From Flavobacteriales bacterium UBA4011 (GTDB lineage: Bacteria > Bacteroidota > Bacteroidia > Flavobacteriales_D > Crocinitomicaceae), in contig DGBF01000067.1 in the NCBI GenBank assembly GCA_002384725.1, positions 524-7,229 on the forward strand: a DNA stretch of 6,706 nt, given 5' to 3'. Position 1 is the first letter of the stretch. Every line of letters starts with the position of its first letter. A program made the translations under genes and the position numbers. Below, one piece after another: positions 1-5,940 of this stretch. Below the pieces are notes generated by a model. The model saw only the letters and a list, made by a program, of their open reading frames with translations. It did not search any database and was not told the DNA's origin.

Positions 1-1242
1 CGGTGCGAAGAATTCAACGATCATTTTCGCTTGTTCAAATTCCTTTGGAACGGCCACGTAATAACCTTCTCTCGCTTTGAAAGAAAACGCTATTCCGACC
101 AAATCGGCACGCATAGCGTTAAGTCCAGTTGTTTCTGTATCGAAGCAAACTTCCTTTTGTTTCAACAACAAGTCCAACAATTTCGAGCGTTCCTCTGGCG
201 TATTCACCAAATGATACGAAGCTTTTTCCGTAGCGATGGTTTTCAATTCGCTGGTTTCCAAAGGCGCTTGTTCTACTACCAAACTTTGCTGACCGAACAA
301 ATCCAATTGTCCAGTAGCAGTATTTCCTGCGCTTGCGGCCGAAACTACAATTTCTTCACCTATGACTCTTTTGGCCAAATTGCGAAATTCAAGTTCCGTA
401 AATATTTTTAAAACCGCTTCCTTGTCCGGTTCGTCGAGTGTTAAATCTATCGGGTCAAAGGGAACGGGAACGTCGACAATAATGGTCGCCAACATTTTGG
501 AGAGCAAACCTTGTTCTTGAAAATTCTCGACATTTTCCTTCATTTTCCCTTTCAGATCGGCCGTATTTTTGAACAGTTCTTCCATAGAACCGTATTGCTT
601 GATAAATTTCTTCGCTGTTTTTTCACCAACACCGGGAATTCCTGGAATATTATCCACGGCATCTCCCCACATTCCGAGGATATCGATTACCTGCTCGGGA
701 CGTTCCACCTCAAACTTTTCTTGTACTTCGGGAATTCCTAAAATCTTCGCTGGATCGCCACCACGACCTGGTTTGTAGATGAAAATATTCTCTGAAACCA
801 ACTGAGCAAAATCCTTGTCGGGTGTCATCATGTAGGTTTGAAAACCTTCCTTCTCTCCCATTTTCGCCAAAGTTCCAATGATATCATCTGCTTCATACCC
901 AGCAAGCATCAGCATAGGAATTTTAAATGCCTTGATGATTTCCTTTATCGGTTCAAGCATGGAGCGAATATCCTCTGGCATTTCTTCGCGGTTGGCTTTG
1001 TAATCGGCGAAGTCTTCCATGCGGTTCGTTGCACCACCCGGAGCATCAAAAACAACAGCCATGTGCGTCGGCTTTTCCTTTTGTATGATATCGATCATTG
1101 CATTTGTGAAACCAAAAGCGGCAGAGGTGTTTTGACCTTTGGAATTCATGCGAGGATTCTTCGCGAAGGCGAAATAAGCGCGGTAAATTAAGGCAAAAGC
1201 ATCGAGGAGGAATATTTTTTTATCTACTACGGGAGTTAGCAT
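1..1242 (-). CDS. polA: DNA polymerase I, N-terminal 414 residues (partial, runs off the left edge)
   Basis: Replicative gap-filling and repair polymerase; this part holds the 5'-3' exonuclease and the beginning of the 3'-5' exonuclease. Seen: an N-terminal FEN-like nuclease with LLDAFALIYRAYFAF (Asp14), the YKANR motif (residues 81-85), the acidic pair in AGYEADD (Asp119, Asp120), PDKDFA, and a helix-hairpin-helix segment around IPGVGEKTAKKF (about 202-213). After a linker comes DTETTGL (Asp368, Glu370), which is exonuclease motif I, so proofreading residues appear kept. I read the frame through from 1242 to base 1 with no stop. The start is fixed by an in-frame TAA two codons upstream (1246-1248). 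Family members are about 900-950 residues, so the polymerase domain lies outside the window. The gene follows the cysS block after a 160-base gap. Identity is near certain from the motifs. Confidence 0.97.
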   Translation of the reverse strand, partial: MLTPVVDKKIFLLDAFALIYRAYFAFAKNPRMNSKGQNTSAAFGFTNAMIDIIQKEKPTHMAVVFDAPGGATNRMEDFADYKANREEMPEDIRSMLEPIKEIIKAFKIPMLMLAGYEADDIIGTLAKMGEKEGFQTYMMTPDKDFAQLVSENIFIYKPGRGGDPAKILGIPEVQEKFEVERPEQVIDILGMWGDAVDNIPGIPGVGEKTAKKFIKQYGSMEELFKNTADLKGKMKENVENFQEQGLLSKMLATIIVDVPVPFDPIDLTLDEPDKEAVLKIFTELEFRNLAKRVIGEEIVVSAASAGNTATGQLDLFGQQSLVVEQAPLETSELKTIATEKASYHLVNTPEERSKLLDLLLKQKEVCFDTETTGLNAMRADLVGIAFSFKAREGYYVAVPKEFEQAKMIVEFFAP

Positions 1243-1402
1243 TTTTTAAAATTGACTATTAATAATGAACCATTGAAAATTGGGTTGTTTTCAAGCCACA
1301 ATTCGTCAATTCACCTCAATTTTGAAATGGATTTTAAAATTACTGTTTTTTTATGGTTTTGGAGGGTGAAGTTTGCCGAGAAATACAACATTTACACCGA
1401 TT
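1243..1402. other. Intergenic region upstream of polA, no clear promoter
   Basis: This AT-rich 160-base gap separates polA from the unrecognised gene that ends at 1403. I find no good pair of Bacteroidota -33/-7 boxes on the minus strand and no GC-rich hairpin followed by a T-run. It does contain an imperfect inverted repeat: CCATTGAAAATTG at 1270-1282 and CAATTTTGAAATGG at 1317-1330, with a spacing of about 34 bases. The arms pair over about 12 bases with one bulge. In such AT-rich sequence this may be chance. Confidence 0.5.
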
Positions 1403-1896
1403 TTAGAGTACGATAATCAGTTGCTTCATTAATTCTTTTGTAAGAAGTTGATTGTTCTTGATTAAAACCAAACCTGTGCCAACACAATAGTGGTCGCAGC
1501 GCTCAAGAACTTCCTTTTCAATTGGAATCACATATAGCATAATACTTTTATGAATAATTGTGCCTTCTAACAGCCATGTTCTTCTTTCTCCTGTTTGCTG
1601 AATGGATATCATTTTAGGTTTGATTCCACTTTCCGTTTGAACCACCGAACGATAGCCAAGACTTTCAAAAGCGAAACGCCAACCCATTATTGGATCTGTG
1701 ATCATAACATCAACGTCGTGTTCTTTAGCAATGCCGCCAATGTAATCAACTTGGACAATAAACTCGTTTATTCCCTTTACTGGGAAAAGGCTTTTAGCGG
1801 TCACAATTCCCGCCTTTAGGTAAGATCAGCATCAAGTTTTTGAACTAATATAAAAAAGTTAGGATCGGCAGAGTTTGTTCTTTTTAGCCATAACAT
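1403..1896 (-). pseudogene. Unrecognised protein gene with a frameshift in its 5' part
   Basis: I do not recognise this family. The intact part is an open frame from a GTG at 1804 to TAA at 1403 (133 residues) with no signal peptide or membrane segment. It reads like a real protein, with a Cys pair and Gly-rich turn (CDHYCVGTG) near the C-terminus. Upstream, the neighbouring frame from an ATG at 1896 is also protein-like: it contains SADPNFFILVQKLDADL and stops at TAA 1816-1818. The downstream frame is closed by TGA at 1826-1828 and continues as LKAGIVTAKS. One lost base between about 1816 and 1828 would join them into a protein of about 164 residues starting 21 bases after the cysS stop. A second possible start, ATG at 1891 (MAKKNK), would need another indel. 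Alternatives are a genuine short gene from GTG 1804, or an assembly error. The promoter is probably that of cysS. Confidence 0.6.
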
Positions 1897-1917
1897 TTGG
1901 TTTCAAGTATTAATATA

Positions 1918-3378
1918 CTAACCCCACTCTGTACGATCTTTACCATCTTTCACCACAATTCCTGCTTTTGCTAAACCATCACGAATCTGATCAGATGTCG
2001 TCCAATCTTTATTCGTTCGGGCATTTTGACGCAGTTCCAGAACCAAATCCATCACAGGAGTCAATCTATTATCACTACCTCCTTCTTCTTTCTTCAATCC
2101 TAGGACATCGAAAATAAATCGATTCATCTCTGTTTTGAGAAGCTCCAAATCTTTAGCAGATATTGTTGCTTTACCATCCTTACAAGAATTGATAAATTTT
2201 ACTGCTTCAAACATATTGGCAGTCAAAATCGGTGTATTGAAATCGTCGCTCATGGCGGTGTAGAATGATTCGGTTAATGCTTTCACATCGATTGAAGATT
2301 CTTTTTCTGCAGGTAAACTTTCCAAACTTTTTACTGCATCCATCAAGCGAATAAATCCTTTTTCAGAAGCCAATAAAGATTCGTTACTGATATCCATTGT
2401 ACTTCGGTAATGAGCTTGCATCATGGAGAAACGAATGACATTTGGCGAGAAAGGTTTATCGAACAGTTCGGATGTTCCGTCCACGATTTCCATGGGCAAG
2501 AAATAATTTCCGAACGATTTACTCATTTTTTGGCCATTGACTTCAAGCATATTGGCGTGCATCCACACATTGGCTGGAGAACAACCAAGGGCGCCACAAC
2601 TTTGGGCAATTTCATCTTCGTGGTGCGGAAATTTCAGATCCATTCCTCCTCCGTGAATATCGAATGTTAGCCCGAGATATTTGGTGCTCATTGCGGTGCA
2701 TTCAATGTGCCAACCTGGATTTCCATCACCCCAAGGTGAACGCCAAATTTGCATATCGTCGGGATTGGATTTTTTCCAGAGTGCGAAATCAGCGAAGAAA
2801 CGTTTCTCTTCTTGTGCATTCAAATCGCGCGTTTCTTCAGCAAGTTCATCGATTTTTCTTCCGCTAAGAATACCATACTGGAACTTTTCACTGTAGCTTT
2901 TCACATCGAAATAAACAGAACCATTGACGATATAGGCCAATCCATTCGCTATAATTTTTTCAATAATTTCAATTTGTTCTTGGATATGTCCGGTCGCCGT
3001 CGGTTCGATGCTAGGCGGCAACATGTTGTACAGATTCTGCAAGGCTTGAAACTTCACATTGTATTTGTAAACGATTTCCAAAGACTGCTTTTGTTCTGCT
3101 TTTGCCGCTTTCCCAATACTGTCCACTTCGTCGCCAGCGCTGTTGGTGATGTGACCTGCATCTGTAATATTTCGTACATATTTCACATCAAAACCAAGGA
3201 CCAATAAGTAACGATAAATCAAATCGAAATTGATGAAAGTCCGCATGTTTCCCATGTGCGGTTCACTGTACAACGTGGGTCCACAAACGTACATTCCGAT
3301 TCGGTTGGGTTGAATAGGTTTAAAAAATTCTTTTTGTCCAGAAAGACTGTTGTAGATTTTTAGATTTTCTTCATTCAT
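1918..3378 (-). CDS. cysS: Cysteinyl-tRNA synthetase
   Basis: Class I aminoacyl-tRNA synthetase that charges tRNA-Cys with cysteine in the cytosol. At 486 residues it has the usual length. Seen: the zinc-binding ligands Cys32 (in YVCGPT), Cys227 (in HIECTAMS), His252 and Glu256 (in PHHEDE), with the same 25- and 4-residue spacing as E. coli CysRS. The HIGH motif appears as HMGN at 41-44 and the KMSKS loop is exact at 284-288, followed by FGNYF. The C-terminal third is the helical DALR-type domain and ends in a tRNA-binding tail (KDGKDRTEWG). The frame is intact and ends in TAG. The start at 3378 places MNEENLKIYNSL directly before the catalytic core, as in relatives. A likely -7 box lies 22 bases upstream. 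The divergent neighbour is the pseudogene at 3479; the broken gene 1403-1896 follows closely and may be cotranscribed. Confidence 0.98.
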   Translation of the reverse strand: MNEENLKIYNSLSGQKEFFKPIQPNRIGMYVCGPTLYSEPHMGNMRTFINFDLIYRYLLVLGFDVKYVRNITDAGHITNSAGDEVDSIGKAAKAEQKQSLEIVYKYNVKFQALQNLYNMLPPSIEPTATGHIQEQIEIIEKIIANGLAYIVNGSVYFDVKSYSEKFQYGILSGRKIDELAEETRDLNAQEEKRFFADFALWKKSNPDDMQIWRSPWGDGNPGWHIECTAMSTKYLGLTFDIHGGGMDLKFPHHEDEIAQSCGALGCSPANVWMHANMLEVNGQKMSKSFGNYFLPMEIVDGTSELFDKPFSPNVIRFSMMQAHYRSTMDISNESLLASEKGFIRLMDAVKSLESLPAEKESSIDVKALTESFYTAMSDDFNTPILTANMFEAVKFINSCKDGKATISAKDLELLKTEMNRFIFDVLGLKKEEGGSDNRLTPVMDLVLELRQNARTNKDWTTSDQIRDGLAKAGIVVKDGKDRTEWG

Positions 3379-3400
3379 TATTTTCCGCTTGTGACTGGCG

Positions 3401-3408
3401 TAAAGATA
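3401..3408 (-). promoter_or_regulatory. Candidate -7 box for cysS
   Basis: On the minus strand this reads TATCTTTA, seven of eight positions of the Bacteroidota TAnnTTTG consensus. It lies 22 bases before the cysS ATG. I cannot find a convincing TTG-type -33 element at the expected 17-23 base spacing, so the call rests on the -7 box and its position. Confidence 0.4.
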
Positions 3409-3422
3409 AGGAAATAAGCAAA

Positions 3423-3454
3423 TTTTGAAGAGGACTGAAATTAGTTTAATTTAG
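3423..3454 (+). promoter_or_regulatory. Candidate promoter of the decayed lipoprotein gene
   Basis: TTTTG at 3423-3427 and TAATTTAG at 3447-3454 are separated by 19 bases, close to the Bacteroidota TTTG-N19-TAnnTTTG arrangement with one mismatch in the -7 box. The ATG at 3479 follows 24 bases later. If real, the pseudogene may still be transcribed. It sits back to back with the candidate cysS -7 box, the two sharing the 100-base divergent gap. Confidence 0.4.
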
Positions 3455-3478
3455 GAACAGTATAATTCACACTTTCAC

Positions 3479-4231
3479 ATGAAAAAGATAATTCAAATTC
3501 TTCTTTTGTTCACGCTATTTGTTTCGTTTACGAATTGTACACTCACCAAACGAAATTATCGTGCTGGATAACATATTTCATGGAAAAGCGCACCAAAATC
3601 ATGACAAGTTCCTCCTGAAAAAAGCGAAACAGATGCAGATAAAACCGATGAAAAAAACCTCGAAACCTCATCAGAAAAAAGACTGGACGAGGTTGATAGT
3701 GAAAATGCCGATTTGGGACGTATAGAAAATTCAATTGACCGTAAAATTGAAAGAAAGCAGGAAAAAGCAAACAAAATAGATCTTAAAAAGTCCAAAAGGA
3801 ACCGAACCTAGAAGTTTTCTAAAAGAAATTTCCTATTGACCTAAGGGAAGAAAAAACCGATGATGAACCAACTTTACCAGACGAAGAGATGGATGGATTG
3901 GATATTCTATTGTTTATACTAGGCTTCATTACCTGTCTATTTCTCATTTTACCGCTTTTCTTACTGGGTTTTTTGTTTTATGCTTTGGCTTCTGATGGAT
4001 TTTATATTGGCTCTTATTCAACGGCAGAATGGTTTGGAATATTAACAGCAGCCATATTTTATTGGCTAAGTTCTTGGGGAATCTTGATTGTGTTTTTTTT
4101 CAAAAAAAGATGCAACAATTGAAGATAAAAGATACCGAAAGGCTGTGAAAGCATTTATTGCTCTCGGCCTTGCAATGATAGGTACGGCAATTTTGGTTTT
4201 GATTGTGATTGTGATTGTGATTGTGATTTAA
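3479..4231 (+). pseudogene. Decayed lipoprotein-like membrane protein gene (three stops, two frameshifts)
   Basis: The start is good: MKKIIQILLLFTLFVSFTNC is a lipoprotein signal peptide with Cys20 as the modified residue. After TKRNYRAG comes TAA (3569-3571), then HISW; related small Bacteroidota lipoproteins have, from memory, Gly-Tyr/Phe-His-x-x-Trp here, so a Tyr codon probably became TAA. TGA follows at 3602-3604. The same frame then encodes a long charged linker rich in Glu, Lys and Asp to about 3790. One base missing in the A-run at 3785-3789 shifts the frame; TAA at 3820-3822 interrupts it again. Next come two hydrophobic segments (about 3895-3990 and 4030-4100). One extra base in the T8/A7 runs (4093-4108) shifts the frame back to a third hydrophobic helix ending in Val-Ile repeats and TAA at 4229-4231. 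The two indels cancel: 753 bases is 251 codons. The function of the ancestor is unknown; the C-terminus suggests an inner-membrane anchor. Sequencing error could explain the homopolymer indels but hardly the three stops. Confidence 0.85.
4201..4228 (+). repeat. Hexanucleotide tandem repeat (GATTGT, 4.7 copies)
   Basis: Four exact GATTGT units plus GATT form a 28-base microsatellite at the 3' end of the decayed gene. In the frame of that gene it encodes alternating Ile and Val in the last membrane helix. Gain or loss of a unit would change the protein by two residues without shifting the frame. It ends three bases before the stop. Confidence 0.9.
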
Positions 4232-4234
4232 ACA

Positions 4235-4441
4235 TTAGTTCTTTTTAATAAAGAGATAATACAGATTCACCAAAACAATTGCTGCATTGGTAATAAGGAT
4301 TGGAAAAGAACCCAACAGTGCCCCGTAAACTATAAATATCGCGCAACCCAAAGTGTTTACCCAACGCAATTTTTTGATATCCTTCATCATGAAAGAAATC
4401 AACAAAATGGCCATTGCAACATAGCCAATAGCATCAATCAT
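4235..4441 (-). CDS. Small three-helix inner-membrane protein (YgjV / SemiSWEET-like repeat unit)
   Basis: A 68-residue hydrophobic protein with three predicted membrane segments at about residues 4-19, 29-43 and 46-65, separated by a basic loop (KDIKKLR, 20-26) that should be cytosolic under the positive-inside rule. The pattern Lys-Leu-Arg-x-x-Asn, then Tyr-Gly, Pro47 and Asn52/Asn59 recalls the half-repeat of YgjV-like and CBU_0592-type membrane proteins, and more distantly the three-helix SemiSWEET unit. This is from memory of the fold and is only suggestive; such units often dimerise. No substrate can be assigned. Its ATG lies inside the end of the yehS-like gene (8-base overlap, 4434-4441), so translational coupling is likely and the start is well supported. 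Its stop is only three bases from the end of the convergent pseudogene, leaving no room for a terminator. Confidence 0.8.
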   Translation of the reverse strand: MIDAIGYVAMAILLISFMMKDIKKLRWVNTLGCAIFIVYGALLGSFPILITNAAIVLVNLYYLFIKKN

Positions 4442-4898
4442 TTTCCATATATTTTAGTTGTAATCCGTGTAGAAAATTACGGATGATTTGGTCCTTGCAT
4501 TCGCGGTAATGTCTGTGATCTGGACGGCGGAAAAAAGCACTCAATTCTGATTTCGAAAAACGAAAATCGGCCAAATCGAGAACATCTAAAATATCTTCAT
4601 CTCGCATATTTAAGGCAATTTTCAATTTACGTAAAATCATATTGTTATCTGTCTTTTTCTCAGGAGCGGGCTGCTCGCCTTCGCGTTTTCCTCGATTTTT
4701 GTTGATGAAACCATTTAAAAAAGCCGCAAGATATTTATCTCCCAAGTTTTTATAATCTTCGTCCTCTTCCTTCTTCATCCAATCACTGATTTCGGCTCTT
4801 GTAGCTTCAATTCCACCAGAACGAAATAAGTCCATGACTTTGTCATCATTCAAATCAAAAGTAAACCGTAAGCGTCGAAGAATATCGTTGTTTGTCAT
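4434..4898 (-). CDS. yehS: DUF1456 family protein (YehS-like)
   Basis: A 154-residue soluble protein matching E. coli YehS (about 156 residues) in length and motif order; the biochemical function of the family is unknown to me. Seen: two copies of a helical unit, the first at about residues 3-66 (NNDILRRLRF ... ISDWMKKEEDEDY ... FLNGFI) and the second at about 84-147 (NNMILRKLKI ... LSAFFRRPDHRHYRECKDQ ... FLHGLQ). They are joined by a charged linker around RGKREGEQPAPEKK. The paired Asn-Asn-x-Ile-Leu-Arg starts and the RRPDH-x-x-YRECxDQ stretch are the clearest family signatures. It starts 15 bases after the stop of the upstream HutD/Ves-like gene and overlaps the downstream membrane-protein gene by 8 bases, so the three appear to form one transcription unit. 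The frame is intact and ends in TGA. Confidence 0.92.
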   Translation of the reverse strand: MTNNDILRRLRFTFDLNDDKVMDLFRSGGIEATRAEISDWMKKEEDEDYKNLGDKYLAAFLNGFINKNRGKREGEQPAPEKKTDNNMILRKLKIALNMRDEDILDVLDLADFRFSKSELSAFFRRPDHRHYRECKDQIIRNFLHGLQLKYMEND

Positions 4899-4913
4899 AA
4901 TCTGCGGACTAAA

Positions 4914-5489
4914 TTAATCTTTTTTAAAGGATAGTTCGGAAATAAGCAAGGTGCTATTCTTGGTTATCAAGAGCTCAACATCAACTGGACAATTCTGGAT
5001 CAGAAAAGTTTCGCCTGGCTGAATGGTTTGTTCGCGCACCTCAAAGGCACCACTCCAACAATAAATCAGTATAAATTCAGATGATGGAAAAGGTGTGTAT
5101 TTTACAATTTCAGTTTTAGAATAGGTCGCGACAGTAAGATTTGCTTTGAGACTTTTCTTGTAAATCAAATTGAAATCTATGCATTTTCCTACTGCGCTGG
5201 TTTCAGAAGCACCGTCGAAATGGAAAAGTTCAAGTGGATTTATTTTTTTCGGAGCGCTTCCATTGCTGGTTAATTCAACGCCAGAATTGAGTGGTGTAAA
5301 AAATCGGTTATACCCTTCGAACTCCGAAAAATTAGACGTTTCAGTTTCAATACCCGCCGAACTAATTCGAAAATAGAAATCGCGTTCAGACAATGAGGCG
5401 CCATCCGGATAAATGAATATTTGAGATGTGGTGCCGCCCGACCATTCATTTTGGACGTAATCTGATGGTCTCAATATTTTTGTTTTCAT
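4914..5489 (-). CDS. HutD/Ves family cupin protein
   Basis: A 191-residue protein of the HutD/Ves family, a duplicated cupin fold without an established reaction. Some relatives sit in histidine-utilisation operons, and E. coli Ves is named from stress induction. Seen in order, with E. coli Ves equivalents from memory: EWSGGTTSQI near residue 15 (WRNAAGETRE), DFYFRISSAGI (DFYWRASIASI), FEGYNRFFTPLNSG (FPGMERIVTLLEGG), CIDFNLIYK (MDFNIM), and a second cupin half with the turn IQPGETFLIQN. No hut gene is in the window, so a role in histidine breakdown is not supported here. An ATG at 5558 gives a longer frame, but the extra 23 residues resemble no family member and contain the candidate promoter; I choose 5489. 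The yehS-like gene follows after 15 bases. Confidence 0.9.
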   Translation of the reverse strand: MKTKILRPSDYVQNEWSGGTTSQIFIYPDGASLSERDFYFRISSAGIETETSNFSEFEGYNRFFTPLNSGVELTSNGSAPKKINPLELFHFDGASETSAVGKCIDFNLIYKKSLKANLTVATYSKTEIVKYTPFPSSEFILIYCWSGAFEVREQTIQPGETFLIQNCPVDVELLITKNSTLLISELSFKKD

Positions 5490-5501
5490 TTTTTCTTTAA
5501 T

Positions 5502-5533
5502 AAAAGATAAAAGAGTATTCGGGAATGGCAAAA
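5502..5533 (-). promoter_or_regulatory. Candidate promoter of the ves-yehS-membrane protein operon
   Basis: On the minus strand TTTTG (5529-5533) is followed after 19 bases by TATCTTTT (5502-5509), matching the Bacteroidota TTTG-N19-TAnnTTTG promoter with one mismatch. The end of the -7 box lies 12 bases before the ATG at 5489, so the leader would be very short. It lies within the longer reading frame from 5558 and therefore argues for the later start. Confidence 0.5.
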
Positions 5534-5685
5534 CCACGATGATAATGTACCGAAACAATTGAGTTTTTCAGAAAATTACTTTGTGCATTCGCTTGAAAAG
5601 AAAAAAGTAATATAGAGGGGAAAAAAAGTTTGTATGAAAATTTCAATGCTTAATTTTTGCTCTAAAATGGAGAAAAGAGAGGAGA
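5534..5685. other. Intergenic region between nfu and the ves-like gene, nothing else recognised
   Basis: An AT-rich gap with poly-purine runs on the plus strand. I see no stable hairpin with a T-run that would end the mrp-nfu transcript, no RNA gene and no repeat. A 28-codon plus-strand frame near 5634 is antisense to the end of nfu and lacks support. Confidence 0.5.
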
Positions 5686-5940
5686 TTACGCCTCTAGAAT
5701 TACTGCTTCTACACCAATGATTTCGGGAGCCGCTTTTTTCAGCGCTTCCTCAACACCCGCTTTTAACGTCATTTGACTCATGGAACAATCGCTGCACGCG
5801 CCCAACAATTGAATTTGAGCCACACCTTTATCGGTAATGTCCACCAATTTCATGTCACCGCCATCCGCTTCGAAAAAAGGACGAAGAGATGCCAAGACAT
5901 CGTTTATTCTGTTGGTCAATTCGGATTTGTTGAAACTCAT
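5686..5940 (-). CDS. Nfu-type Fe-S cluster scaffold (NifU C-terminal domain protein)
   Basis: An 84-residue single-domain protein that carries a [4Fe-4S] cluster between two subunits and passes it to client apoproteins in the cytosol. Seen: the helical start (INDVLASLRPFFEADGGD, residues 12-29) typical of the NifU C-terminal domain, strands around MKLVDI and VAQIQLLG, then the cluster-binding motif Cys49-Ser-Asp-Cys52 followed by SMSQMTLKAGVEEALKK, and the end PEIIGVEAV. It has no N-terminal IscU-like or A-type domain, so it is the short Nfu form. Its ATG overlaps the TGA of mrp (ATGA, 5937-5940), fixing the start and indicating translational coupling. The pairing with mrp points to Fe-S cluster trafficking. 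Confidence 0.95.
   Translation of the reverse strand: MSFNKSELTNRINDVLASLRPFFEADGGDMKLVDITDKGVAQIQLLGACSDCSMSQMTLKAGVEEALKKAAPEIIGVEAVILEA

Noticed and set aside
31..1191. Several plus-strand open frames of 69-126 codons
   Set aside because: They lie antisense to the intact, motif-rich polA frame and their translations show no domain; they are shadows.
2410..3207. Plus-strand open frames of 67-152 codons
   Set aside because: They are antisense to cysS, which has all its catalytic and zinc motifs in one intact frame.
3519..3725. Plus-strand 68-codon frame as a separate gene
   Set aside because: It is an out-of-frame reading of the pseudogene linker; the Glu/Lys/Asp-rich linker frame in line with the signal peptide fits better.
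3543..3795. Minus-strand frames of 75-79 codons over the pseudogene
   Set aside because: They are low-complexity Phe/Ser-rich translations antisense to the charged linker.
3569..3822. Stop-codon readthrough or recoding in the 3479 gene
   Set aside because: TAA and TGA are both involved and both terminate intact genes here (for example yehS ends in TGA and nfu in TAA); the gene also carries frameshifts, so decay is simpler.
3889..4122. Plus-strand 77-codon hydrophobic frame as a stand-alone membrane protein
   Set aside because: The same frame continues upstream into the charged linker and the protein continues downstream after a one-base shift, so it is a fragment of the larger broken gene. 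An independent start at 3889 is possible but less likely.
4201..4228. CRISPR-like repeat
   Set aside because: The units are six bases, contiguous and without spacers; it is a coding microsatellite.
5490..5558. N-terminal extension of the HutD/Ves-like protein to ATG 5558
   Set aside because: The extra residues resemble no family N-terminus and would contain the best promoter candidate of the window.
5634..5720. Short plus-strand frame of 28 codons (MKISMLNFCSKM...)
   Set aside because: It is too short, partly antisense to nfu, and without family resemblance or clear promoter.
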